Shown: positions 32,397 through 44,649, counted from the stretch's first letter. The stretch is 64,000 nt of DNA from Cyclina sinensis (GCA_012932295.1 JAAONU010000024.1:103271-167270), one strand, 5' to 3'. Program-made: numbers and translations. The notes: generated from the sequence alone by a model not told the origin.

Positions 32397-33577
32397 TAAT
32401 TTCAAACATTTGATATACGACCGCCAGTACGATCACATCCGTTGCTAATAAGACCCATTAATATGTAGACTAATTGACTGACTTATGCGCGGAGAGCTGA
32501 CGACAGTTTCAAAGATTATTTACAAGATCGATAAAAGCTTAGTTCCTGCCCACGATGACCACATTGATTACAAATATTTATTTCATTGTTTACGTGTTAC
32601 TTAAATAAATTGAATGTGCAAAACAAGCATATTTATTTTAGATAGAATATACCGTACTGTAAATGAATTTTCATTTTATTTTTAACATGGCGATAATGCT
32701 TTGAAAAAAAGGTCTTATCCAGATATATCATATTCAGTGGTCTTTTTATAACAAGCAAGACCCTTATGTTCTGCGAGTGTCTGTAATAGTAGTGCATGTT
32801 ATTATGTAACTGTCATGTGCGTATTTGCTATGGAATAACTGAAGAATGGTTTTACAGTGTCATTTACCGTATTAAAATATGACAGACGTATTGAGTTATT
32901 CTACAGTTTTACTACGTAACAAGAAATATCAATTCATGTTGAACACAAAAGCAGAGTCAACAGAAACAAAGAACAGTCTTGAACTTTTAGATTTTATAAT
33001 TTTTGTATCTTTTATAACACTACAGAAAATTAAATGCTATATTTGGTAAACTGTATCTTTATAGAAGAGGAATAATTTAGACTAAATTGTTTAAGATGTA
33101 AAATAAAAAAAGAAATAGAATTATGTAAATAACAACATAATATTTCCTTAAAGACAAACTAACTTTTCGTAATTAAGAAATGAATTTGCACTCTGCACTT
33201 TGTCAAGATGACACTTCACTTTAAAGCTTTGTATTGTTGACATCTTCTTTACCAATAGGCACGCTGGTAAACATCCAATCCATTTCCTAGATTTAATTAT
33301 ACTGTGAGGATGACAAAAAACAGTGTAAGACAAGCTGTCTTTGATAGAACCGGATCGTCTAATTCGAATTGAGTCTTGGCCTATATTTTACAGTTAATTA
33401 ATTTATTACAGAAATAATGCTACAATTTTTGCTCTTCTTACTACTAGACAGAACAGCTGATCTGCATTTCATTTATTTATTTATTTTTGTTTATTTATGT
33501 TTGTCGTTGTGAGGAAACTATTCAGACTTTAAATACTTTTACAGCTGTATATACTATTTGTACCAAAATGATTTTTT
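32397..33577. other. No gene seen
   Basis: AT-rich sequence between two array elements; no domain or RNA gene recognised. Confidence 0.4.
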
Positions 33578-34450
33578 AGCTCACCTGAGCACGAAGTACT
33601 CAACGGTGAGCTGTTAGGTTTTGTGATTGTCCGTCGGCATTTGTCCGTCATCAACATCTCCTCCTAAACTACTTAACCAAACTTCACAGGAATATTTCTC
33701 AGTTAGTCATTTTTTTATTTTCCTTAAAATCAGTTGGTTCCATTCAGAATCCTGATTGCCACGGAAACCATAAGGGAAAACTTTGAAAATCTTCTTCTCA
33801 GAAACCACCAGGCCGATTTTGAAATGATTTCACAAATATGTTCCTTTGGAAACCTTTTGGCAATTTCCTTTAGGCCATTTGGGTCCCTTAAAATGATGGC
33901 CCACAGAGAGCGGGCCCTTTTTTCACTAGATAAAACAAAAACTTTGAAAGTCTTCTTATCAGAAACAACCAGCCCGATTCCAAGATATTTTCACAAACAT
34001 GTTGCTTAGCTGGCTTTTTATCAAAAATCTTCAAGCCATTCGAGACCCTGAAAAATACTGCCTGCAGAGGGCGGGTCCTGTTTTCGCTATATGACTATAT
34101 GGAAGACTCTACAAAATGTTCTGCTCAAAATCCTCCAGCCTAATTTCAAAATAATTTCACGAACATGTTCCTTAACGGACCATTTATCAAAGTCCTTCAA
34201 GCAATTTGATTCCCTTAAAACATGGCTTACATAGGGGGGGATCTGTTTTCGCTATAAGACTATACGGAAAACTTCAAAAATCTCCTCAAAAACTGCAGAC
34301 GCATTTTCAAAATAATTTTACAGAAATGTTATTGTGGCCTTTTATGAAATTCTTTGGAGCCATGTTGACTTGCTAAGCAATTGACAGTAGTTCGGGAAGT
34401 TTTCACTGTATGTCTGTTTGGAAGACTTTAAAATATTCTTGTCCACATAG
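33578..34450 (+). repeat. AGCTCACC-hairpin array element, copy 2, ~160-bp unit
   Basis: AGCTCACCTGAGCACGAAGT..GGTGAGCT forms a terminal hairpin (33,578-33,612). A degenerate TTGTCCGTC tract and about five diverged units follow, with anchors such as GATTTCACAAATATGTTCCT, spaced ~160 bp (near 33,811, 33,972, 34,139 and 34,290). The 91-codon frame at 33,734 is a shadow. Confidence 0.75.
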
Positions 34451-35699
34451 AAGGTATTGATGTACATTAATGATGTCGTTTTTTTTTATCTATACGTTAC
34501 AAAACCAAAACTATAAATTATTACTTAATACCTGCCTTTCATGTAAAGAATTCTTTAAACAAAGTGATCTATTGCAATGAATATATTTTTTATTATTATT
34601 ATTTTAATAAAGAACACGACATTTATTGTAAGTTTAAAATGTAAGTTCTAAACTTAGGATTTAAATCCATGCAAGCAGTCATTTTACCGATCTGTGTTAG
34701 ATATCTTCCTTCGTAATTGACATAACAGTTGTTGATTCTGGAACGAAGCTCCTACATTCAATTCTTACGTTCAAGCATTTACCATGAGATTATTCTACAC
34801 AACGTGTTAAGACAGCTAAAACATCCGTTAGATTTGGTCTTATTGCCAGCATCAGGGTATTTTTGTGTTACGCAAGGTATATATCAATACTTCAGCATCA
34901 ATTAACTTTCAACATATCCGGCGTGTTTTGTCGATAAAAAAGATATTCAATAAACAACTGTCTGAAAATGCCTCAACTTATTCAGGAATACATACGTTCT
35001 AGTACTAGTTCTCACATACTACCTTGAATGGCTCCTTAAAGATCTTCATTTAAAAATATGTTTATAATAGCTTTCCTTGTTTGGAGGTAAAGAAATACCA
35101 TTTTAAGATTAAACGTATCCCCAATATCACAGAGAACATATGACAGATCATGTGTAGATTTTAGTTTTGATCGGTCTATAAAGAACCTTACAAGTCTCAT
35201 TTTTTGTCTAATAATCGAAAATGCAATAGACGTCTATATTTATTTAATAACTGAAAGATTTCATTTCCTAATTATTCATTTAAAGGAAATAGGAAAGCAT
35301 CTTTATCTATGATCTAATTTAAAAGCATAACTTAAAAAGCAAATTGTCATCTATGACTAAATAAACCAAAAAGATGTACCTATATAGCTGAAACGTCCCA
35401 AGGAATTAAGATCAGACAAATGAAGTGTCTGTTCTTCAAATGGTCTAACATATAAAAGCAAAGATATTTTAGAATAGTGTTTCTAAAGCTTAGTGAATTG
35501 TTCTGACAATTTTGTATCTCAATTAGACAATTTTCCTGGGAATGTCGCTATAAACCTTCAAGTATTTCAAACATTAATTATACGACATTACGAATGATCA
35601 AGTTTTGAAAATGTTAACGAAACTAATAATTTGTATGAAAACCACATCGGAAATGTTAGCAATAATGGTAAAAGGAAAGCACAAACACTTTAACGAAAG
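34451..35699. other. No gene seen
   Basis: AT-rich. Part of 34,720-34,880 weakly resembles 28,820-28,940 (TCTACACAACGT, a GTCAGAT/AGACAGCT-AAACATC-type segment), possibly an old dispersed repeat. Confidence 0.35.
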
Positions 35700-35960
35700 T
35701 CGTTATACCTGTAACAAATAAAGTTTAACGATAGTCTCTTCTCGGCGTTATTTCGTCTTTTAGCTAGCGCCGAAAGCGCTATGACGAAGACACATTGATC
35801 ACGCCACCATCGGCGCCTCTTCTTACTTCGTCTTTTCGCATCGGCGCCTTTCCTTATTTCGAGTTGTCGCTTTGACGAGAGAAAACACGCCGCTCGGCGA
35901 CTTTTCGCATCGGCGCTAGCACCGATGCTTCGATACGTTTGAAGCAGAAATCTGCCACCA
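35700..35960. repeat. CpG-dense interspersed repeat
   Basis: A sharp patch of CpG-rich sequence in AT-rich DNA, with repeated CATCGGCGC, TTCGTCTTTTCGC and CTTTTCGCATCGGCGC motifs. The 92-codon minus frame through it is Arg/Lys/Ala-rich and looks like a by-product of CG-rich repeats. Probably a small non-coding transposable element. Confidence 0.5.
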
Positions 35961-36792
35961 TAGTTCATCTAATTCTCTAAATCAGAGGCACCCAATAACC
36001 TAATCCAGACTTTTAGTCGCTTCCTAAACTTTCTGTAGTCACGGTGATGAAACATTTATTTGTTTGTATGTTTCCAGCTGAAACGGCAGAACTGAATGGA
36101 CAAATTCTACGATCATATTTAACCTTCAGCCACGATTGATTATAATTGCTGTGAAATCAATATTGTTTTGGATTTCACAAAGCGCGTTTTTCTTTGAAAT
36201 AGAATACTAGTGTTCCCAATTTTCTCGCACATTTATCATCATAAACCTAATGAGAGACTTCAGATCTTATTTCAAATATCGCACAAGATCTTCCTAAAGA
36301 ACTCTTGGTATAATTCAATTTCTATGCGCGTTTGAGAATGACAAATACAAATTACCATTTCACATGACAACGTTTACAAACAATCTTTATTTTGGTTACT
36401 TTTTTATTTAGTTTTCAATATTCGGTTCACCTCTCTAGAACAGTAAAACTCATTTTTAATTAGTGACATTAGGTCTAAAATTGTGTTGACACTAAAGATC
36501 CAAGAGGCAATTTCTGTTACAACGCTTTGAAAACAAAACTCGTAAACACTCGTTCTTCGTCCGCTTATTATAAGTTTTACGTTACACATGAAATTGATAC
36601 AAAAACATCGTGTATATTTATATAACAAAATAACAATTTCTTTGTTTTTCTATTTTTTAATCATTGTTTTTGTATCTCTGTTACAATTTAGAAGCTATGT
36701 TAATAGAAATGTATGTTTGTACTTCAACAATTTGGTCGGAAATGTTTGAAACTTTTTTCATTATCCTACATTAAAGCTTAGTCTACACCTTT
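35961..36792. other. No gene seen; possible 3' flank of GPCR
   Basis: AT-rich, with no supportable coding sequence. It would contain the 3' UTR of the minus-strand receptor if that locus is transcribed. Confidence 0.35.
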
Positions 36793-37902
36793 TCAAGTAA
36801 AACAACGTCGTTCGTCCGTCGAAGTCCGCCATGTTCCCATTAATGTACCATTAGTAGAACTTAATCTCCTAAGAATTTGGCGACGATGATGTTCTTTTGC
36901 AGATCGACAACGTAATAAATTCGACAATGAATGTCTGAAATTATGACCAAAACAGGTATACAGAAAAAAATTGCAACTTAACTTCATATAATAAAAGATA
37001 AAGGTTAATTCCTGTAGGATTGAAAACTGCATGTTAACAGTATTATTTTCTGATGAAACGTACGCTACAAGATTGTATAATCTCATGGAATGTGACGGTA
37101 GGTTTAAGACAAGAAATGTAGTTGATACAAACAATAAAGTTCTCGTGACACGAAGCTGTGGATTAATTTGCTGTATTCTTGTGATTCTTAGAGGGCGCTT
37201 TTTCTGAGTGGTTTTTATCACTGCACTGCTTAACATTGTGATTATCGTTTCGTGCGCTCTTTTACTTCGATTCTCCACGGACACACTCTGAGTACTTCTA
37301 CGACATTCCAGAACTTTGTGCAGTACAATTGCATTCATGAACACAATCAGTAGAAACGGCATTATCATAGTAAGAAATGTGTCTATCCAAGTAACGACAT
37401 GCAGAAACCGAATGTATTTCAACTTGTGGATGCATCGCATTTGTTTTCCGAATTGCTCTATTCCTGTCGTCTAAAAGCTAAAGTGGTACAATACACACGC
37501 GAAAACTGTAAGAAGGCAAACAGTCGGCTTTTCCCGTCTTATATTACATAGATATGTGTTTCTTATCGGGAAACATATTGCGACAAAGCGCTCACATGTA
37601 AAACAAACTATAAACCAAACGGTTAAAGAACTTGTGACGTATGTTGTAAAAATAATGAGCTGACAAGCCACGTCAAATGTTAAAATCCCGTATATTTGAC
37701 CATCGATCCAAGTAATAAGTAAACACAATAAAAAGGTGTTATCCACAAAAGCAAGTGAAGCAGGGAAAACGGAACTTGAGGAGTGTTTCATACTTTTAGC
37801 AGAAAATACAATTAAACAAAGTGTATTTCCAAATAAGCGAACTGTAACAATCAGTGGAACAATTATGTTCCGCATTAGTATTATAAAATCAAACCTGTCC
37901 AT
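36793..37902 (-). pseudogene. Rhodopsin-type GPCR, intronless, one in-frame TAG
   Basis: One continuous minus-strand frame of 370 codons (ATG 37,902, stop 36,793) is interrupted only by TAG at 37,473-37,471. It has seven-helix organisation. TM1 contains LFGNTLCLIVF (conserved Asn). TM2 contains SLAFVDN (conserved Asp). TM3 starts at ACQLIIF (the disulfide Cys) and ends CERFVAIC (an ERF variant of DRY). TM4 is just before the stop. The second extracellular loop keeps its Cys (MRCIHKL). TM5 contains MPFLLIVF, TM6 contains FLVLNLPSH (Pro kept; NLP instead of CWxP), TM7 contains CNFFLY (NxxxY-like), and FRHSLSNLLRC forms a helix-8-like tail. It resembles invertebrate neuropeptide receptors (FMRFamide/TRH-receptor-like); the ligand is unknown. 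Everything outside the stop is well preserved, so it is a recent pseudogene, a null allele, or a sequencing error. Confidence 0.85.
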
Positions 37903-38869
37903 CGATACACATGTTCTTGAAGGTCTAGTGAACTATTCGTTGAAGTATTAACTAAACTATAGGACTTCATTATTGTTTTCTATGACTGAAAAATCGTAAC
38001 CGAATCTTCATTAGTAGCTTTAAATTCATGCGTTTAATATTTGAACACACATTCCCGCAATACTGTTCCTTCCAATGATTAACATAAGTTTTTCACCTTC
38101 CACTTTTCAGTTAAAACTTTAAATATTTTCCCTTTCTGTCAGTATTATTCTCTTCGATAGCAACCATACTGCAAGTATTGTCTTGTTCTTATTCAAGCGA
38201 CTGGGGCGTGCTTAAGAAAGACTGTTATCAAAACGGGAACTTTTTCCCGATACCTGCCAGCCTTTGCATGGTTTTCAAATCATGAATCATTTATCGGAAA
38301 ATTTCTTCGGCGTTTGTAAAGTAAACTGATTCACTATATAAGTGATTTCTACTTTGAGATCATCGCACACCAGTTATATTTACCTTTACACCTTACATTT
38401 CAACTGACATGATACATTTTTAAAGTGAAAAATTAACATAAGTTACTGCTTTAACATAACTTATTACTGTAACTTTTAAAAAATGTCGAACTAATGTTTT
38501 TCATACTTTCAACAGAACAACACAATAAATAACGGAATACGAATCATTATCACCATTTACAAATAAGTGTCATCAGGTTAACTGATTTCTTTTCTTACAC
38601 TAAAAACTATTTGCCCTCGTATTGTACATTTTGCACAAATTAAAAACAAACCATTTGTCTATTTATAATGTGCGTTTCACAGTTTGTTTGTTAATACATT
38701 ATTTCACAGTTGAAGAATTTCAACTATTCAATTCAAACATTCGTCAATAAAGTACACAATACCCGCACCTCCTATTTACCACTGTGCGTTATCTTTGTAT
38801 CCTCATCTACAACAAATGTGATTGGTATAATATGATTGATAGGAGAGTGCAAAGGGATGTCTCAGCAGC
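37903..38869. other. No gene seen; upstream flank of GPCR
   Basis: AT-rich sequence 5' to the receptor on the minus strand. No promoter element can be assigned with confidence. Confidence 0.35.
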
Positions 38870-39640
38870 AATTTTGAACTTCTCTTAGATGCTTGGTTTT
38901 ACATTTGAGTTTTGTGAACTGTGGAATGTCGAACTGTCTAGTGAATAGGTTCCTACGGTTTTCCTCTTTACAACTAGCGCTGCTGGGTATTTCAATTTGA
39001 CAGAACGCTTTGCAGCTTTCACGTTTGCCATAGCTCCTGTCTGCCTTTGCTAATTTTCCTGGAACACTTACTATATATACTGACAGTGATGTTTTTCGGC
39101 ACAGCTGCATTTTTGAGGATGATATCAGGGAGAGCTTGGTTGCTGAATGTGACGAAAATAGGACGATGGTGCGGTTTCAAATTCGGTCGTGTTCGAACAG
39201 CCTGAAAAGTTATTATAAGGTCAAAAAATGCACCACCTTCTCGTTATCAACGTTTAAGAAACACAGTTGATTTTCGGCTCGAGTCAGTTTTTCTTCGTCG
39301 TTGAGCAATCTTGGCACCCACCTGGCTGTCACTTTAGTCATGTTTGGTGTTTCTGTTAGTATCTTATGAGTACTAGTATGTCCGATTCCAGTTTCTTCGG
39401 CAATTTCAGACACTGATTTTCTTCAGTCCTGAGTCATAATGCGCCTAACCTTGCTCACTCATTTCTCTTCTGGTTTTGGTCTGCCGGATCTACTATCATC
39501 ACCAGTAGAATCTCTGCCGTCAACAAAACGCTTATGCCACTTAACGCAGTACTTGAAAGCAGCGCGCTGCTCCGTACGTTCTGACGTCGCTACATTTTTT
39601 CCTATGAATTCAAATAAGCAGTGCTTTAACGCTTAATTAC
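38870..39640 (-). pseudogene. Mariner-type transposase N-terminal remnant
   Basis: On the minus strand 39,640-39,213 translates, with one stop and a frame change, into the paired HTH region of a mariner transposase. ERTEQRAAFKYCVKW, FVDGRDSTGDDSRSGRPKPE (linker typical DD-x-RSGRP), VSEIAEETGIGHTSTHKIL (second HTH) and KVTARWVPRLLNDEEK all appear in order. The catalytic DD34D region is not recognisable between 38,870 and 39,212, where the sequence is coding-like but unidentified (PDIILKNAAVPKN). Inactive remnant. Confidence 0.75.
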
Positions 39641-39780
39641 TTTGTTTTATTTTATGCCTACCAATGGAATATAGGGAAATATCAGAGAGATAAAAGTGAT
39701 AATACACTGTTTTGAATCAGTGAAATTACCATTTTGATAATACACTGTTTGTGCCCGAACTACTTTTTTACCTGATTCAG

Positions 39781-40034
39781 CCAAGAACCACACTGCTCCA
39801 ATGATTGCAGGAAATAGTGAATCTGGTCCTGCACCAAGAGGATTTTTCATGAACAGTCACTTTCATGGAAATGTTACTTTCAATTTCAATTCCTCTAAAA
39901 CTGCAACCCAGCAACTATCTCAACAGGCCATAAATTCCAATCCAAAAGTTGGCCTGCTTGATGAAACTTCAGGAATTTCCCCACCACGTAAATACAAGAG
40001 AATCCGCTGTATTTCAGACAGTGACAGCGAGTGA
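39781..40034 (+). CDS. Candidate terminal exon, unknown protein
   Basis: A strong acceptor (ACTTTTTTACCTGATTCAG, ending 39,780) precedes an open stretch to a stop at 40,034. It encodes ...APMIAGNSESGPAPRGFF, then FHGNVTFNFNSSKTATQQ, and a basic-acidic end PPRKYKRIRCISDSDSE. AATAAA at 40,275-40,280 lies 240 bp downstream. The hydrophobic/Asn 'NVTFNFN' stretch and acidic Ser-Asp tail recall C-termini of recombinase- or zinc-finger-type transposon proteins, but I cannot name the family. No upstream exons were identified, so it may be a stranded exon. Confidence 0.35.
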
Positions 40035-40274
40035 AATTTATTTACCTTGTTAAATCCAGTTATAATATTGAATTCCTAGTTGTGAACAATGATGAAAGTC
40101 GCCATAAATTATTTAAAATGTCTGATTTGTTTACATAACTCACATGGACAATATCCAATATGGCCGACTTTCAATTCAATTGATTGAATATTGAATGTTG
40201 AGTATTAATCCGCTTTTATAATTAAAGTATGTATGGCAAAAATTCCATAAATATTGATAAACTGTGTAGACAAA

Positions 40275-40280
40275 AATAAA
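40275..40280 (+). terminator. Possible poly(A) signal
   Basis: AATAAA 240 bp after the stop of the candidate terminal exon. This hexamer is frequent by chance in such AT-rich DNA. Confidence 0.25.
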
Positions 40281-40489
40281 TGTTATTTGATGAAAGTGTA
40301 TTCAGTTTATTTCAGCAGAAGTAAAGTTATCATATGTATTGGAGATTGTCTGCACTTTTTTTGTGCGCAGTAACCAAAGTACGCATTAACTGATTTGGGG
40401 CTCACCATGGGGAATTTATTGAAGGCCCTGATTAAAAATGTCATTAAAAAAACCCATTTTTGACGTGTTGGCATAAAATAAAAAAAAAA

Positions 40490-40641
40490 TTTGTTTGTTT
40501 TTTAGTGGAAGATGGGAATTTATTTCATCTCGTGAACACCATATGTTGATTTTTTCACTCGTGGCTGCGCCACTCGTGAAAATATCACATATGGTGTTCA
40601 CTCGATGAAATAAATTCTCATCTTCCACAAAAACAAACAAA
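40490..40641. mobile_element. Foldback MITE, 152 bp, near-perfect palindrome
   Basis: The left arm TTTGTTTGTTTTTTAGTGGA.. (40,490-40,563) and its inverse (to 40,641) share ~73 bp with few differences. They meet at CTCGTGGC-TGC-GCCACTCGTG. The arms include GAATTTATTTCATC and GAACACCATATG. Non-coding; family unknown. Confidence 0.85.
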
Positions 40642-40750
40642 TATCCTCTATATTACGCTTGCAATTACGTCTCAATTTGGCGGCAAACGTCACAAATATT
40701 TGTTGCAACGTCCAACGTCTTTCTGTACAATTTCATGCATTTTTCTACAG

Positions 40751-41406
40751 AATATAGCACAAAGATTACAACAAAATGTATTGGCTTAATAGTATATTTT
40801 CAAAGTGACTTGCCTCGCCTTGATAACTCTTTTACAGCGACTATGTGTAAAAGTGGCAAAGCAAAAATAGAAATTGAGTCAATAGATGTTAGTTACTGTC
40901 CTGAAATTTGTTTAAAGCCTTGCATCAATATAACCTTAAATGTTAGGTTGTCCACGAATTGTACGGATGACCCTCGTACGTGTTTATATGTGGGTGTATA
41001 TTGGTATTGTGTGTGTCTTTAAATCACAAGTAGTTGAAAGATGTTTAGATAGTTATTACTTTCATCTAAAACTTCTTAACAGTTGAAGGATGAACAGCAG
41101 GAAGTTATTTCATCATTGAAGTAATGGTAGAAGCTAATCTGCTGAATGATCACAACAGTATCTTACTATAAGTTTAAACTTTGAGAGCATGTCATAAAGA
41201 TTTTGATATTAGCCATTCTAAAATACTCTTTTTTTCAATTTTCAGGGGAGAATTTGACAGTTGTTAAAGAGCAAACAGTCGAAACATCAGTTTGGACAGC
41301 TAATAGAAGCGCAGTCACTGATTATCAGAGATTATCAGTGATAGAATATCGACTATATGGAATAATGAAGTTTAAATGTGGAAACTGCAAAGGATCTTTT
41401 GTATAA
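40751..41406 (+). CDS. Candidate two-exon 3' end of a Cys-rich, possibly secreted protein gene
   Basis: Exon a, 40,751-40,976: acceptor CATTTTTCTACAG, donor GTACGT at 40,977. Exon b, 41,245-41,406: acceptor TTTTTTTCAATTTTCAG, stop at 41,406. Both the entry and the exit of exon a are phase 1, and the junction codon (C|GG, Arg) restores the exact frame of exon b. This 1-1 symmetry is typical of extracellular modules. Exon a encodes YFQSDLPRLDNSF, MCKSGKAKIEIESIDVSYC, PEICLKPCINITLNV and STNCTDDPR, with many Cys and possible N-glycosylation sites (NIT, NCT). Exon b encodes ENLTVVKEQTVETSVW, ...YQRLSVIEYRLYGI and a CGNC-containing end. AATAAA is at 41,704-41,709. No upstream exons or known family were recognised; it could be a chance arrangement. 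Confidence 0.4.
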
Positions 41407-41703
41407 GAAAATGCTTTGAAATTATTGATTTACAGAAAAAAAGAATTCTACTGTTACAAAAACACAAAGGCAGTCAGCCTATGAGTTATGTTCTTTTTCG
41501 TACATATATTCATTGTCCATCTTAAAACAGAGTTAATGTTCAAAAACACTGAGAATAAGAAGAAATAGGTCTTCAGTTATTTGTATTATAAAAATGAATT
41601 AGAAGACTCATCTCCTAGAAAAGCTGTAAATTGAAGTCAAAGAAGATACGAGTTTACAATTATATTTTACAAATGAAGTGAAAGAAGTGAAACTTTTCTT
41701 CAA

Positions 41704-41709
41704 AATAAA
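41704..41709 (+). terminator. Possible poly(A) signal
   Basis: AATAAA ~300 bp after the stop of the candidate two-exon gene. Weak evidence on its own. Confidence 0.25.
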
Positions 41710-43611
41710 TATTCGTAATTTAGTAAAACGATTGATGGCATTTGCTTTTCTAGAAATCCACATCACAGGAAACTGCTTTGATGATAATTATTAATTTATT
41801 TATTTTCAGGGTCGCTTTAATCACTGATATAAGTTTATCACTCTGTTTCAGTGGGAAATGATGCAGCATTGCAATTTAATGAAATTCTGCCTCATGTATT
41901 CTGCTTTAAAACTACATTTGGCGTGACATCAAAATTGTACTACAATGAACAGAATTCTCTTGTGCTATAAACTAGGCAAAAATCACTCTACACTTAAAAA
42001 ACACTTAAAAATTATAAACCGCCCGAAAGAAATAAAACATCTTTAAATTCTAAAACAGATAGAAAAAAGAGAATATCTTTTTTCTGTAATATTTTTCCTT
42101 CCATCGACATTTTTCCATATTGTAATTGCAGTATCTTTGTTTGTTCTATGGTTATTGATCCTTTTACTCCTTATTTTAGAAATCAAATGAGCGAAAAATT
42201 ATTTTCTGTTTCCTCATTACTTAGAAAACAGGAAGCTTTTACTACTGTGTAACTAGTTTTATTTTCTATGTTCCGAGCCATTTTAACTCGTAAAGATCAA
42301 ATAAACAAATCCCTGTTAGAATACGAAAGTAACCTTCAAATTGTCACGTTGAAGATTATACCTATATAGTATAGATATTAACCTAAATCATTTTAGCTGT
42401 TATCCTAATGTATTTTTCTGCATAGCTTTGAGAAATTCTTTAGTTATTTATCTACCACCATCATTTCTTGCAAATAGTATTTTTAATTAAAGCAATGATT
42501 TATTTTGTTCTATACAACCATAACAACTAACATCAGTCTAACAGAGGTAGGTGTAATGTCTGTAATAGTGTTTGCCAGCATAGTTGTAACAGCTTTACTT
42601 CAATAAACCAATGCAATAAAAATTCCCTTCGGTACAACTACTTCAGTACACGAATAACAATGTAATTTGAATCAAGCAAGATGTATCGAAGATAATGCTA
42701 TTAAGAAGTCAGATTAGTTACGTCAAAAGATAATGAGAATTTGCGGAAAATAAAAAATTATATATTCAAGGAGTAATTGTAATAAAAAAAATTATAACAC
42801 TGTATGTTAGTTGTTCAAATTATTTTTTTTCTGACTCGCACATGTTATACTGATAATATCCGTACACTGCATGGTCTAAAAATGTTAAGAAAAACAACTA
42901 CTGAATCTGTTCACAATAAATAAATAAGAATTCCAGTTTGTATAGGTAATAAATACACGTTTAAACCTAAGTAGCTGGTATGGAGTTGTGTATTTTAATA
43001 TCATTTTTTTTCAAATATTGTGAAGTCAATTTCCAGGAAAAAGTCGGTAGCATTAATTTATGAATTAATTTATGCCTGTTTCATTAGTGACAACGTTTCG
43101 CACAAGCTGAAATATATTTCACTATCTTGCTTCATACATTGTATATGTCAGTAATTATTATGTAAACTTATACTATTTTCAGCAAGTGTATTCCATCCGT
43201 TGTTTTTCTAAGAGGATATGATATTTTTCATTCACGAGACAAAACCTAAACAGTATTATGAAAAGAAGAATTATCATTATAAAAAAGTAGTGTGAAACAT
43301 TTGCTGATTTTTATTATTACTATCTATTAGAGAAAAAAAACATAATTTAGTAATACTCGTATTAGATAACTTATACCAAACTATTATTCTGTAAAATAGA
43401 AAGCGTATTTGCAGAAACTTGGACGAATACTATTCATAAATGTTCGAATACTATTTGTGTAATAGTGTTCGTGCAATGATATGCGGCTTTAAACTTTATT
43501 TTGTGTAATAACCTGCCAGTCAATTGTGATTTGTACGCGTTCAAAAGTTATTGGCCAATGTGTGCAATGTAGCAGTAGGATAAACGGGGAAATACTCTAT
43601 AACAGGAACGT
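41710..43611. other. No gene seen; dispersed repeat copy 2
   Basis: AT-rich. About 42,630-42,720 matches 16,690-16,790 (CAACTACTTCAGTACA, AATCAAGCAAGATGTA). No coding region is supportable. Confidence 0.45.
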
Positions 43612-44640
43612 CATGAAGGCCCTGGATCGCTCACCTTAGTACTTTGGCTGTGGGTCTACCAGAAACAATATTACATTTTATAATTGAAGAATTTCAAAGA
43701 TCTCACCATTTAAACAAATTAAAACAATGGTGCAAATCTTGCAGTATGGGACCAGTGTCGCTTGCATGAAAAAACAACATACATAGGGAATTACAAAAAA
43801 AAGCCCCGGGGAATAACTGTATGTAAAGTGCCAAAGCGTTGACTGTGGTCATGTAAACTGTAAACCTTACGGAAAAACTCATATAGTGAAAAAGACACTC
43901 AGGAAGGCCATGCTTTGCTGTAAAACACTAAACATGGCACTAGTTAGATATGTTAATTTTTAGTGTCTAATTTATCAAAGTTGCCGAAGCTTTCCCGTGT
44001 TCATAACCTTTATACGTTTACAGTAAGGCAGAAGCATTATAGTAAAGCAACCACCACTAGGGATGTGAACAAAAACTAGAGCGAGTATTTGACATGCCGT
44101 CTGTGTATCATTTATAAAACATTATCATTTAAAAAGTCTTTTTAACAGCAAAACTCTAGATGTGGACATTCTTTTAATTGTACCTTTTTGGATACAATGC
44201 TGTAAAATATATTCCAGGTAACCGTTCTGCGATAGGTTATTGATATACCTCAGATTGGCAATATCCTTAGCACACATTTACGTTTTAATAAAAAATGAGT
44301 GCCTGAACAGCCTGTAAATGAGACTGGTTTAAATAAGTGTGAGTGGTACAAATGTCCAGTAAGTTATTAAAAAAGTGATGATAATTGTTGCTGGTTAATT
44401 GAAATATTTTCCAGAACTTTTAGACAGGTCGATTTGTGGAATCAATTTGCAAAATTCACCCTGCAACATTAAACTGTATTCACTCACAGAAAAAAGTCAT
44501 TACTTTTCCAGTTCTTTAGCTTTATATCAAATTCATTTGGGTGTCTTGGTTGTCATTTTTTGGCAGTTATGACTGGCAGTGTTTTTGGCCCAGACAAGGT
44601 TAACACTCTGGTGTCCACAATAAACCATCAATCAACAACA
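43612..44640. repeat. Old repeat beginning GGCCCTGGATCGCTCACCT
   Basis: The CCCT..ATCGCTCACCT start is the same terminal motif as the array element at 63,518. The following ~1 kb has no clear period or gene, so this is probably a decayed, array-poor member. Confidence 0.35.
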
Positions 44641-44649
44641 ACATATTAA

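Noticed and set aside
35690..35968. 92-codon Arg/Lys-rich minus frame
   Set aside because: CpG-rich repeat composition explains both the open frame and the basic residues; no domain.
39647..39850. 67-codon minus frame (GAGPDSLFPAIIGAV)
   Set aside because: It is antisense to a better-supported plus-strand exon with a strong splice acceptor.
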